Below, in pieces: positions 49,991 through 61,896 of a stretch of DNA of 64,000 bases (position 1 is its first letter; each line of letters opens with the position of its first letter). Source of the stretch: Dipteris shenzhenensis. Lineage: Eukaryota > Polypodiophyta > Polypodiopsida > Gleicheniales. The notes below the pieces were generated by a model. That model saw nothing but the letters and a program-made list of their open reading frames with translations, did no database searches and had not been told where the DNA came from. The stretch is taken from the NCBI GenBank assembly GCA_047967505.1, contig CM106538.1; one strand, given 5' to 3'. A program made the position numbers and the translations under genes.

Positions 49991-51315
49991 AAAAATTCGC
50001 TCCTGCCTGTAGGAAATGCCCCCCACCTTCTAGCGCCGATCTGATACATCTTTTCCGCTAAAAGGATATCCGTGCACATTGTGCATGGAAGAGATGGAGA
50101 GGATGAGCGTAAAAATTTTTCGCGCCAACGTTGCCTAAAGTCATCTATGGCCTCTCCATCTCCCACACATCACGAGTTGATGTGAATGGACACGACAAAA
50201 ATCGTGTCTTTTCAGGTGCTTGGGCTGTCCCAAAACCAAGGGACACACCTTTTTCCACCATCGGACACACCTTTTGATGAAGAGTCTCACTCCTCACTCA
50301 AGGGACACACCCCATCGTGGACAAAAGGACACACCTATTCATGTAGGGACACCCCTTTTAAAAACAGGGACACACCCCTTCATGAAAAGGTGCACCTATT
50401 CCAAGGGTCACACCCCTTCGAATAGGCACACCTTTTAGGCACCAAGCACCTATAAAAGGGTATCTAGAGGGGTAAAAAGGGAAAAAAATAAACCCATCCC
50501 CTACCCTTAGGTTTACCCTAGCTACCCTAGGGTTAACCAAACCCCCAAATTAATTTTTGGGCAACCACCCATTTTAGGCAGCCCCAACAAAAAGAGGCGA
50601 ACCTCTTGGACGATCTCCGTACGTACGGATCTCCACGCAGGTTCGCAGTCATTTACCTCGCCATATCGCAGCCCCCTGCGCAGCCCTAGCCTCGCCAGCA
50701 CGCCAGCCTTCCTGCGCAGCCCTAGCCTCGCTAGCACGCCAGCCCCCTGCGCAGTCATTTGCCTCGCCAGCACGCAGCCCCCCCTGCGCAGTCATTTGCC
50801 TTGCCAGCCACGCCAGCCTAACTGCGCAGCCCTGCATTCCCATTTGCGCTGCCAGCCCTGCAATTGAATTACGCTGTCAGCCCCCTCGCCATAGGCAACC
50901 TAGCCTTGCCCATTTGCGGCCCTGGTTACCTGCTATTTCCCTGCCAGCCTGCAGCTTAAAATCCGTGACAGCACTGCCTTATCTGCGAAATCCAGCCTTG
51001 GGAACTGCAACAGTTTTCGCCATTGCCAGCCTGCAGCCCCCCCCCCCTTGTTTCGCCATCTTTTCCTGCCAAATCAGCAACAGTAGCAGCCTCCTGTCGC
51101 GATGAAGACAGCCTGTTAACAGCCCGGACCAGACAAGCCTCGATCCGCTCCTCGCAAACCACTGCAACATGGATCTCCGGACAGCGATTTGCAGCCTTCT
51201 TCTACGCAACAATTTGGCCGATTAAATCATTGCCAGGTGGAGTCTTTTCAATCTGCTTTTAAGGATTCTCTTGTCATTATCAAATTACAGCAAATGAAAG
51301 AATCTCCCTTAAAGC
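49991..51315 (+). other. Gypsy-B leader with two repeat zones
   Basis: Between 50225 and 50445 the word GGACACACC or a close variant occurs about ten times, echoing the LTR U3. Between 50636 and 50890 a GCGCAGCC..CTCGCCAGCACGCCAGCC unit is repeated imperfectly about six times. ORFs across both zones reflect the repeats. Confidence 0.7.
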
Positions 51316-51955
51316 ATGGAAACCCCTGGTAATTCACCCGGCATTTCAAGGACACCTCACGCATCATCTACCACACAATATCGTGTTCAGATTGCACAAC
51401 CAGCCCATTTCGGAGCTTTTGCATCGTGGGTCTTCTGTGTCACGTGCCCTCCTAGTGATTTGGACCACATCCTATACCTTCTGCGTGAGGCACCTCAGTT
51501 ACATTACTTCCTTAGCACAGTACAGGTTGTGTTCCACGAGACACGAAGATATCCTGAACCCGATATTCCTCAAGAGTTTGCTGTCCATCTTTGGAGAGAA
51601 TTTTACCCCTCACCTTCGGCATCTCCACTCTCCACCTCCTTCAGCTCCCAAATATCCTCCTCTACAGGTTGTACCTTCTCCAAGTCAGTATTTACACTCT
51701 GAAGGCACTCCTTCTCCTGGATATCCTCCATTTCCGACAGCAGCTCCTTACCCCTTCTCAGATCCGTGGACTCTGCAACCTACTCCTGTCCTCTCACGAG
51801 CAGTAACACCACTTTCGGCATTACCAATGTTACCTCAGATAGGACCTCCTTTACCAGATTTCCACGGGTGGTTCCATCCTGCCTCGCCTGCCCCCTCCAA
51901 CATGAGCAACCTCAGGGAGCAGCCCGAATCCTCTTCCAGGAATGGTACAAACTAG
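51316..51955 (+). pseudogene. Possible extra ORF upstream of Gypsy-B gag
   Basis: A 128-codon frame starts METPGNSPGISRTP and contains PPSDLDHILYLLREAPQLHY. A second frame, open to 51955, becomes proline-rich (SPPPSAPKYPPLQVVPSPSQ) from about 51600 and overlaps the gag ATG by 14 nt. Together they look like one ORF with a frame change. I do not recognise a family; it could be an additional leader protein or a broken gag N-terminus. Confidence 0.4.
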
Positions 51956-53375
51956 AGTGCAAGTTCGCCCTTTTCTCACAGGGATCTCCGATATGTCGCA
52001 ACGCTCGCGTGAAGCCTCTCCAGAGATCAAAGAATCAAGTCCAAAAAAAACCCCTGAAGTCAACTTACAAGGCGAATCACTATTGCAACTGCGAATTTCC
52101 CAGCTTCAGGACAGCATCTCCGACTTGGTCCAGAAAGTTCAACAACTTCAAGAGTCTCGCAGTACCACACATACAGAGGATGACGTGACGCAACCAGACG
52201 ACTATGCGGATTCATTCCCACCAGAGGTAGAAAACACTGAACTACGTGCCCTCTACCGTTTACTTCAAGCTTCCAAAACTAAAAGACTTGACATCAAACT
52301 TTCGGAAGCCTACACTGGTCAACGCAATCGTCGAACAGTTGACCAATGGCTCGCAAAAATGCGCATGTATTTTGATACTGTTGACCTCACTGAAGGCAAA
52401 AAGATCGCCTTGGCAGCCTCCCTCCTCAAGGATACAGCTTTTCTATGGTGGCAAAGACGCGTAAAGGACGGCAAAAGTGTGTTAACATGGGAACGTTTTG
52501 TACACGTGCTCCGCAAGCAATTCATACCTGCCAATGCGGACTTCCAAGCACGTTCAAAACTCCGACAGTTGGAGCAAACGGGCTCCCTGTCTTCCTACAT
52601 CTCTCAGCTCACCACATTGGTGCTGGAGATTGATGGTTTAACTGAGGATGATCGCCTTCATGCTTTCATCTCAGGCCTCAATCCCTCGTTACGCATTGAT
52701 GTCCTTAAAGCAAACATCACCACCATAGCTGGCGCTATTGCTTACGCAGAGCGCATTACAGATTTCCAAAATACAGGGAAGCAGAGTGCTAATCGCACAC
52801 AGAACTCTCCTCTAGCCAAAGATGCTCGCCCTCAAGATAACACCAGGTTTCGAAAAAACTCCGATAATCAAGGTCAGCGACGGTCTCAAGATCCCCAGAA
52901 GACTCAGAAATCATATGCTGGATTCCAACAGAAGCACTGCTCCAAGGATCGCGCCTCTTCTTCTTCACAAAGTCATTACCGACATCCCCAACATAAAGGT
53001 GCGGCCACTGACAAGAAGAACAACTCTAGCACAAAAGGACTTTGTACCATCTGTACAGGGGACCATAGATGGTTCGATTGTCCCAAGCGACCAAAGCAAA
53101 ATTCCAATATGGAACCTAGCACTTCCCAAAGAGAAGATGCTACCCCAGCACAAGACAAGAAAGGCAAAGCTGTTCGAATGGCGAATACCATTCACCTGAG
53201 CCTTGCCAGCAACCCCGAACCTTCCCTGGCCACTCATGTACTTTGTGTTCAAGGATCGATTCGTGGCACAATGGTCACTATCCTCATCGACAGTGGCTGT
53301 TCTCATAATTTCCTAGCTAGTTCTATGGTCGACAAACTTCGGTTGACCACCAGTCCTAGTCTCACGGACTATTAG
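51942..53375 (+). pseudogene. Gypsy-B gag, zinc knuckle and protease start
   Basis: The 477-codon frame starts MVQTRVQVRPFLTG, has a coiled region (ISQLQDSISDLVQKVQQLQ), then the gag core TVDQWLAKMRMYFDTVDLTE, DTAFLWWQRRVKDGK and RKQFIPANADFQARSKLRQL. The zinc knuckle CTICTGDHRWFDC is CX2CX3HX4C, one residue shorter than usual. Protease begins VTILIDSGCSHNFLASS. A TAG at 53373-53375 cuts it, and the frame resumes with IELANGT. Confidence 0.92.
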
Positions 53376-56300
53376 ATTGAACTCGCAAATGGAACTACCT
53401 TCTTGTGCAACACCAGAATCAAAAACTTGTCTTTTCGCATCCAACATTATACGGACAAGTTGAACTGCGACATCATGCCTCTTTCTCGGTACGATGTCAT
53501 ACTCGGACAACAGTGGCTCTACGACTATGATCCATCAATCAGTTTTCGCAGCCATACTATCCAATTTGTCCACCAAGGAAAACTTATTGAGCTAACTGGT
53601 TCTAGGGACTCTCCTTCAACCCCAGTTGCCTCTGCCCTACAAGTAAAGAAGTGGGTTCGTAAACGCCAAGTAAAGACTTCACTTCTGTTGGTTACGGCAG
53701 TAGAGGAGACACCAACTAAGGATCCTCCTGAATACCACCTTTTTTCCAGCCTTACCTGGATATTTTTCCACAGGAATTGCCAAAGCGATTACCACCTGGA
53801 CGACTAGTGGATCACCCAATTGAACTTATTCCCGGCAGTAATCCACCGTCGAAACCTCCTTATCAGGTTTCTCACACTCAAAATGAAGAAATCCAAAGAC
53901 AGGTCACCGAACTACTCGACAAAGGTCACATTTGGCCCAGTCGCAGCCCTTTCGGATCTCCTGTACTACTTGTGGAAAAAAAGAATAAGTCAATGCGCCT
54001 CTGCATCGACTACCAAGCCCTCAACAAGCTCACTATAAAAAACAAGTATCCATTGCCTCGCATCGATGACCTCTTCGATCAACTTCTACATGCAACACAA
54101 TTCTCAAAGATTGATCTTCGTTCAGGTTATCATCAAATTCGCATACGAGAAGGCGATGAGTACAAGACAGCTTTTCGAACAAAGTATGGACACTATGAAT
54201 GTTTGGTCATGCCTTTTGGGTTAAACAATGCCCCGGCCACATTCATGACACTAATGAACGACATCTTCACGCCTTTCCTCGATAAGTTCGTCATCGTTTA
54301 CCTCGACGACATCCTCGTTTTCAGTAGATCCCTACTTGAGCACAAACAACATCTTCACCAAGTTTTTGAAGTTCTCCGCGCAAATTCTCTCTACATCAAC
54401 ATTGAGAAGAGTGAGTTCTTCAAAACCCAACTCGAATATTTGGGACATGTTATTTCAGCTCAAGGCATCTCTGTGGATCCCAAGAAGGTCGAGGTAATCA
54501 GAAACTGGCCTACTCCTAAGAATGTTCATGATGTCCGCTCTTTTCTCGGATTGGCAAACTTCTACCATACAAAGGTGTATCAGTTTTCCGAAATCGCAGC
54601 TCCTATGTCCGAGTTATTGAAAAGCACAGCAATTTTTCAATGGCTTCCCGAAACAGAGTATAGTTTCCAACAAATCAAGCAAGCACTCACGACCACACCA
54701 GTTATGGCTATTGCTGACCCAAACCTTCCATTTGAGGTCATGACCGACGCTTCCGACATCGCTACAATAGCAATCTTGATGCAAGAAGGCAGAGTTATTG
54801 CTTTTGACAGCCATAAACATTCTGATATCCAAACCCGATACCCGGTTTATGATAAGGAGTTTCTTGCCGTTGTACATGCTGATCGCTCTTGGAAACATTA
54901 TCTCATGGGAGCCGACTCTGTGGTCAAAATAAACCATCACTCTTTAAAGTATATCTTTACTCAGCCAGTCATGAACGCTCGACAAGCACGCTAGGTTGAG
55001 TTTCTGGCCAATTTCCACATGACCATTGAGTACATTCCAGGACTACGCAATGTAGTTGCAGATGCTCTCAGCAGGTTACCTCTCGCATCAGCTATGGTAA
55101 TCTCTACATTATCTGTGGATGTTCCGAATTCATTCAAAGGGAAGTATTTCAATAATAAAGACTTCGGCACAGCAGTACAAGTTCTTTTAAAAGATCAACC
55201 TTCGACTTCCGAACAGAAGATTTTCTCATCCTATTCTTATACGGACGACCTTCTGTACTATCAAGATCGCGTCTGTGTACCACATGACAAGGATGTTCGA
55301 CGTCTTTTGTTAAAAGAGCATCATGTAGTTCCTTATGCTGCCCATCCAGGCATCAATAAGACTTATCGGTTACTCAGTGCAACATACTACTGGCCTCAGA
55401 TGAAAAGCGACGTCATCAAAATGGTTACATCTTGCTTATCTTGTCAACAAATGAAAGCAAGCCGACGACTTCCAACAGGACTTCTTTAGCCTCTTCCAGT
55501 TCCAACTGAAAGGTGGGAAAGTATTTCCATGGATTTCATTACAACACTACCATGATCCTCTAGAGGTAACACTCAGATTATGGTAATTGTTGATCGATTG
55601 TCCAAAATGGAAAACTTTGTTGCTTGCAAAAGCAGTGCACAGGCTCCGGACATAGCCAAACTCTTCATACAACACATCTTCCGACACCATGGATTACCCA
55701 AGAATATCATATCCGACAGAGATCCTAAGTTTACCAGTCACTTTTGGATTTCACTGTTCGAATCTTTGGGTACAACTCTACTGTTCAGTTCAGCCTACCA
55801 CCCAGAATCAGATGGCCAGACTGAAAAAGTCAACCAAGTTCTGGAAGAAATGCTTCGACATTATATTCAGTCACGCCTCGCAACCTAGGAAGAGTATCTA
55901 CCACTCCTTGAGTTTGCTTATAATAACTCTTTCCATAGTGCCATCAGCATGACTCCATTCCAAGCAGCTTATGGACACACTCCGATTGTACCAACGAATT
56001 TTGTACTTCAATATCGAGTGGCCCTAGCTGATCAACTGGTTCAAGAAATGCAAGACATTCTACTCCAAGTCAGGGATCATATGCGAAAAGTGCAAGAGCG
56101 GTATCAACGGTCTACCAACAAACATAGACGTCACTTGGAATTTGACACTGGTGACAGGGTGCTATTATTTGTAGCCCCACATCGCTATAAGACGGTTAAG
56201 TCTGTGTTTCCTAAGTTGCGACCAAGATACTATGGACCTTTCCGGATCGTCAAGAAAAATTCATCTTTAAGTTACAAATTGGAATTACCACCATCATGGG

Positions 56301-56587
56301 GTAAAATCCATCCAACGTTTCATATTTCTTGGCTAAAGACGTACATTCCAGGCGATGAAGCAGTTCCTCCTGCAGGTGATTATGTCCCAGAAATCGAAGA
56401 CGATTATGTTCTCCTTATTCCTGAGCGTATTCTGAACCATCGACAACGAGAGACTCAACATCGACTTATCACGGAATTCCTTGTTCTTTGGCGAGATCTG
56501 GACGACTCCGACGCTACTTGGCAATCTGATGAAGACTTACAGCAGTACCCTGACATTTTACAGCAGTATTTTCAGAATTTACAGTGA
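53376..56587 (+). pseudogene. Gypsy-B protease end, RT, RNase H, integrase, chromodomain
   Basis: The protease end (RYDVILGQQWLYDYDP) is separated from RT by a frameshift near 53735-53760. RT has [40 protein letters not shown] and [12 protein letters not shown]. RNase H shows [16 protein letters not shown] and [11 protein letters not shown]. Integrase has AHPGINKTYRLL, CLSCQQMKA, SMDFITTLP, ISDRDPKFTSHFW and SDGQTEKVNQ. The tail EFLVLWRDLDDSDATWQSDE is chromodomain-like. In-frame stops occur at 54992, 55486, near 55552 and at 55886. Confidence 0.94.
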
Positions 56588-56629
56588 TATTTTCTACATC
56601 ATTCATTATCTCCACCAGGGTCTTCTTTT

Positions 56630-56642
56630 GAGTGGGAGGGGA
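56630..56642 (+). promoter_or_regulatory. Gypsy-B polypurine tract
   Basis: GAGTGGGAGGGGA lies directly before the right LTR. Confidence 0.88.
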
Positions 56643-57053
56643 TGTCACGATCTGTGACGTATTCCTTTCTCTATTTCCAGACTTATGGATGGTTTGATGA
56701 ATGGACACTTGTGGAAGGGTATGCCCTTTCGACGGGACACTTCCTATGAGGCACAACCCTTCACAAGAGACACTCTATTGAAGAGACATTTCTATTGTAA
56801 TGTACCCTCTCATCAAGGGTCACACCCTTCACAAGGGGTACACACCTCTTTATGCACATACCCTTTGGAGTACACACCTTTTCATGTGTGACTCTTCACT
56901 CTCTATAAAAGAGAGGCCCAATTGTATGGATGACACACAACATCTACACTACAGACATTCAAGCAATACAATTATTCCTTGTTCTCTGCTATCTCAGTCT
57001 CCTTTCTGTTCCTTAGCACATTTCTAAATATAGTAAATCTAGGATTTCTTACA
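56643..57053 (+). repeat. Gypsy-B right LTR
   Basis: It is 411 bp, the same length as the left LTR, with about five substitutions. The atcta TSD follows. Confidence 0.96.
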
Positions 57054-57058
57054 ATCTA

Positions 57059-57117
57059 GATGAATCCAAGAGCACGCCCAAACTCATCCTCTAAAAACAC
57101 AACATCCTCTAAAAACA
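57059..57117 (-). repeat. SINE-like repeat, copy 4, split by Gypsy-B
   Basis: The core ctagatgaatccaag..cccaaactcatcctct continues leftwards across Gypsy-B into cacgtt at 49556-49561. The pre-insertion repeat of about 70 bp is flanked by an exact 15 bp duplication caactccatagcaag (49541-49555 and 57118-57132). A short internal unit cctctaaaaacacaa is doubled. Confidence 0.75.
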
Positions 57118-57132
57118 CAACTCCATAGCAAG

Positions 57133-58337
57133 GTTGGTTTGAGGTGCCTCTAACATTAAGGGGCATTCGTGCATTCACAATGCTTCTTGCCCTAGCCAGA
57201 GCATGCAAACATTTTTTTTTCAACCTCTAGCTCTTATTTTTGGCAGCCTCTATCCACAGCCCTTTTTGCCTGGACACCTTCTAGCTACAGCTTCATTTAC
57301 TTGCAAATTTCACATCATACTTTCCATCTCCACACACCCCTTCTGGCTCTCCTCTAGCACTGCTTAATTAGAAGCCTCCAATTCAAATAATTTTGCAGTA
57401 TAGAACCAATTAAAACGCAACCTCAAAAGAAAGGCCAATTTTTAACAAGGTTAAAGGCCAAATACTAAAACTGTGTAAGACTTTAGAGCATAAATAAACA
57501 CCTTAGAAAAGATGTATTAAAAGACCGAATCCCCCCCAAAACCACTTCCCCCCCCCCCTCCAAAAAAAATTTTCAAAAGAAATTGAAGTCCAGAACCAAT
57601 ACAAGTTACATCAACTCATCATCACACACACAACGAAATTCGTCTCCCCCCCCCCTCTTTCTCCTTCCTCCCTCTCTTTTTCAAAGGCATTGGAGTCCAA
57701 AAATCAAAACAAGTGGACAAGCAACAACTCCAAATAACAAATTTCAACCTGATGATGGTCACAAATTCAGTAGATGTTATTTCTTTCCTTCCTTCCCCTC
57801 CCTCTCCCTCTCCCCCTCCCCCCACCCCGCCCCTGCTCACATCTCCCGTCCTGCTCCCTCCCCTGCTTCCTTCCTCCCTCCCACACCCCCTCCCCTCCTC
57901 TCCCCACCTCCCCCCCCCCCCCCGGCCCTTTTTTTCCCCCTCACCCTCTCCCACCACAACAAAGAGACATGGAGTTTGAAAATATGGTAAATCAAGTTTG
58001 AGGATGCCAAAACCAAGGAGGGGTAGCTTGAACGGGACCCCTGTCTACTTTAATGAAGAGCTGACACACATGAAAATAGAGTGTACCAAACGGGACTCCA
58101 GGAAGTCATGGAAGCTAGGGCCATAGGCACGTGGCAGTCTACATGCCTCTTGTTGGCACCCGGATTTCGTGGCACCTTCCAAGGGAACGACCTCGTGGTA
58201 TACACAGAGACACATTAAAGTCCAGAGAGAGATTTACCTATAGTACATGATATATGTGAGCATCTGTGCACAAGACAGACATGCACACTAATGGAGTGAT
58301 ACGTGGATGTCATAGATGAAAGGGACTCAAGGGGGAA
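57133..58337. other. Unassigned DNA with C/T-rich low-complexity blocks
   Basis: Homopolymer and C/T-rich blocks occupy about 57530-57570 and 57640-57960. Their ORFs on both strands are proline/serine or glycine/glutamate runs without family features. No U2AF65 exon could be recognised here. Confidence 0.5.
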
Positions 58338-58522
58338 TGAGAGCAAGAGGGAGAGAGTAAGAGAGAGAGAGAGAGGACTCAAGGTGTGCGGGTGTGAAGT
58401 GATGAGCCACACCACAAACTCATTTGTTTTTATTAGGATTAGGTTTACCCTATGACTGTCTTAAGACAGTCATAGGTGTCCTATCTTTAATGAAGGGTTG
58501 GCAATGTGCCTTTACCCCAACA
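58338..58522 (-). repeat. Copia-C 3' LTR
   Basis: It begins TGTTGGGGTAAAGG at 58522 and ends near 58338 in ..CTCTCA. At 185 bp it is shorter than the 204 bp Copia-B LTR, mainly in the pyrimidine-rich end. The palindrome with TGTCTTAAGACA is retained. Confidence 0.88.
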
Positions 58523-58621
58523 ACCTCCCACCTAAAGGCCAATGTGCCTAGAGGGGAGAAAAGAATAAAAATTACAGCAATATACAGTTACTGTATACAA
58601 GACCATAAAATAAGAATGGTC

Positions 58622-61050
58622 TCATCCTAATCCCATGATGTGGCGGCAATGTGCAAACCGCTCTGTAGGCAAGCTCTTAGTGAGCAAATCTGCAAGATTA
58701 TCATCAGTATGCACTTTCACAAGCTCAAGTCGCTTGTCTTTCAGTACCTCCCTGATGAAATGATATTTCACTTCTATGTGCTTGGTCTTCTGATGAAAGA
58801 CCGGATTCTTTGCCAACATGATAGCACTCTGACTATCACAATGCAAAACTGGCATATCTCCTGTAATGCCCAAATCTCCCACCAGCCGAGTAAGCCATAT
58901 TGCTTCCTTGCAGGCCTCAGTGGCTGCAACATATTCAGCTTCAGTGGTTGACAGTGCAACGCATTTCTGCAACCGAGACACCCATGATATAGCACCTCCT
59001 GCAAATGTGAAAATATAACCGGTAGTAGACTTCCGGTTATCTGCATTCCCTGCCTAGTCTGAATCTGTAAAACCATGCACCAATGCATCCTGCCTACCAT
59101 AGCATATGCACAAGTCTTTGGTACCCTTGAGATACCTCAAGACACCTTTCATTGCTTCCCAGTGCCGCTTGCCTGGATTTGCCATATACCTGCTGATGAC
59201 TCCCACCGCAAAAGCAATATCCGGACGAGTGGCAACCATGGCATACATCAAAGATCCAACTGCAGATGCATACGGAACCTTGGCCATTTCAGCCTTATCA
59301 TCATCTGATCTGGGGCTGTCCTTACTGCTGAGTTTTAAATGTGGAGGCAACGGGGTACTAATAGACTTCCCTCCCTCCATTTTAAACCTCTGCAGTACTT
59401 TGTCAATATACTCCTTTTGTGACAGAAACAAAAGTCCCTTGGACCTGTCACGAGTAATCCGCATGCCAAGAATATGATTTGCATCACCCAAGTCTTTCAT
59501 GTCAAAAGACTTGTGCAGTTGTTTCTTCAAAGCACTAATCTCATGCTGAGATTTACTGGCAATAAGCATGTCATCCACATATAGAATGAGTAGCATCAAA
59601 CTGCCATCCTTTGCCCGTTTGGTGTACAAGCAATGATCGGTCTCACACCTATGATACCCTTGGGACTGCATGAAGGCATCAAACTTCTTGTACCATTCTC
59701 TTGGCGCCTGCTTGAGTCCATACAAGCTCCTCTTGAGCTTACACACAAGCTGCTCTTTCCCTTTAACAGCATATCCCTCTGGCTGACTCATATAGATCTC
59801 ATCATGGAGATCTCCGTGAAGAAAGGCTGTCTTCACATCCATCTGACATAAATCCATGTCGTCATGAGCAACAAGAGCTAACACTGCTCTCAAAGTAGTC
59901 ATCTTGACTACAGGGGAAAAGATCTCATCAAAGTCAATGCCCTTCTCCTGCTTAAATCCCTTGGCAACCAATCTGGCCTTATACCTAGGTAAAGCATTTG
60001 AATCCACTTTGACTTTGTAAACCCACTTGCATGGCAAAACCTTTCTGCCTACAGGTAGCTGCACCAAGTCCCATGTATCATTCTGAAGTAGGGAGTCCAT
60101 TTCTGACTGCATGGCTTTCTCCCACTTCTTTTTCTCTGTTCTTCCCATAGCTTCCTTGAAGCTGGAAGGCTCACCACAATCTGTCAGCATGATAAAATCA
60201 GCCACATTATTGGCTCCTGGAACAAACCTGGCAGGAGGCCGTTGTACACGGGTGCTCCTCCTAACAAAATGTTCCAGATTAGGCTGCTGTGCAGCCTGTT
60301 CTTCATGCATGACGGGTGGCTGTACCACTATATCTGGCTGTTCTACAGCCCCATCTGCTGGCATATCTAGTGGTGCATCATTGGCAAAATTATCTGGCTG
60401 ATTTTCAGCCTGTATACCCTCTTGAACAGGGTTATCTGCAGCAGGCTGCTGCTGCATATAAATGGGCATTCTTTGCTGTCCAACATCATCATAAATAACC
60501 CTCCTGTATTCCACAGGTTGCACGGGTTCCTTGTGTACACTATCCTCTTTAAAGATGACATCATTGCTGCGTATAATCTTCCGTTTAACGGGATCCCATA
60601 ATCTGTACCCCATTTCACCTTCGTTACCATAACCCATAAAGATGCATCTGATAGACTTTGGATCCAGTTTGGTGCGTAGTTCTTTGTGTACATGAGCAAA
60701 GCACTCGCAGCCAAATACACGTAAGTGCTTATATGAAGGTGGCTTGCCAGACCACACCTCTTCTGGCACTTTCAACTCCAAAGCCTTGTTTGGCGACCTG
60801 TTAATAATGTGAACTGCTGTTTGCACGGCTTCTGCCCAAAAGCCATGGGGTATTGCAGCATAAGACAACATACATCGAACCTTCTCCTGAATAGTTCGAT
60901 TCATACGCTCACTTGCACCATTTTGAGATGCATTATGAGGGGCTGTGAGTTCCTGTTTGATGCCCTTAGCTTGGCAAAACTGCACAAAAGCATGTGACAC
61001 ATACTCACCCCCATTATCGGACCTGAGGCATTTCAGCCTGCGACCTGTCC
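58622..61050 (-). pseudogene. Copia-C integrase core, RT and RNase H
   Basis: The 648-codon frame 61000-59054 holds [52 protein letters not shown] and [13 protein letters not shown] up to GFTDSD. A TAG where Copia-B has TAT (near 59055) separates it from the rest of RNase [21 protein letters not shown] followed by WLTRL, which ends at 58622. The Trp retained here shows that Copia-B gained its stop at that codon. Confidence 0.93.
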
Positions 61051-61896
61051 CCGATTCTCAACCTGAGCGACAAACTTCTTGAAAGCATCTAAGGCATCTC
61101 CCTTATGCTTCAAGAAATAGACCCACACTTTGCGTGTGGCATCATCAATGAAAGTAATAAAATATTTTGCACCCCCTAGTGATAACTGTGGCATCTCACA
61201 CAAGTCAGTGTGCACTAGATCAAGTGGTGCTCTTTTCTGGGGAGTTCTCCTCTTATGAGGAGTCACAGAATGCTTGCCAAATATACAATGATCACAAGTA
61301 GGCAAATCTGGAAAAGAAAGAGGCGGCAGATAACCCAAACGTGACAGTTCTTGCATTCCTTTAACAGACATGTGTCCCAACCGGCTATGCCACAATGAAA
61401 CCTTTGGCAGCTCGGTTATGGCAACAACATGATTACCCACACTGGAAACATAAAGAGGGTACAAGGTATCACTCTTATAACCCTCAGCCACTACAACCTG
61501 GCCATCAATAATCACCCATTTGGAATCCCCAAATGTGGTGTGGTAACCACTGTCATCCAACAAGCCAGTGCTAATCAGATTTTTCTTGATTTGCGGCACA
61601 TGGCGGACACCATCAAGCATGAATATGCGTCCATCAGGAAATACTATCTGTATACTGCCAATCCCTGCAATCTGACATGCATAGTTGTTCCCAAGATGAA
61701 CAACTCCATGAGTACCTGTGTAGGAAGTAAACCACTCCCTATGAGGAGTAACATGAAAAGAGGCACCTGAATCCAAGAGCCAGGTGTGCATGTCGTGACC
61801 ATCAATAACCAAGGCATGTGCTATTACAGCAGAAGAGCATAAAACATCATGTATGTCACTGTCACTGTCCTCTGCTGCAACATTCACTGCATCCAA
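61033..61896 (-). pseudogene. Copia-C protease and integrase N-terminus
   Basis: The frame has [58 protein letters not shown] and [18 protein letters not shown], the segment lost by frameshift in Copia-B. It ends in a frameshift after QVENR, before KCLRSDNGGEY. Confidence 0.93.

Larger units (their letters stand above)
49567..57053 (+). mobile_element. Gypsy-B, complete Ty3/Gypsy chromovirus-like element
   Basis: This 7487 bp element has two 411 bp LTRs, an exact 5 bp TSD atcta (49562-49566 and 57054-57058), an iMet primer site, a long leader, gag, protease, RT, RNase H, integrase, a chromodomain-like tail and a purine tract. The LTRs differ at about five positions (about 1.2%). Several nonsense codons and a frameshift make it defective. 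It lies in the U2AF65 intron, antisense to the gene, and cut a SINE-like copy in two. Confidence 0.97.

Noticed and set aside
57583-58001. Proline-rich ORF of 135 codons and its glycine-rich complement
   Set aside because: Low-complexity C/T-rich DNA; no domain or splice context supports a gene.
57060-58330. Search for an upstream U2AF65 exon (RS domain or KRISGFD-like segment)
   Set aside because: No matching frame with splice signals was found on the minus strand; the 5' exons are probably outside the window.
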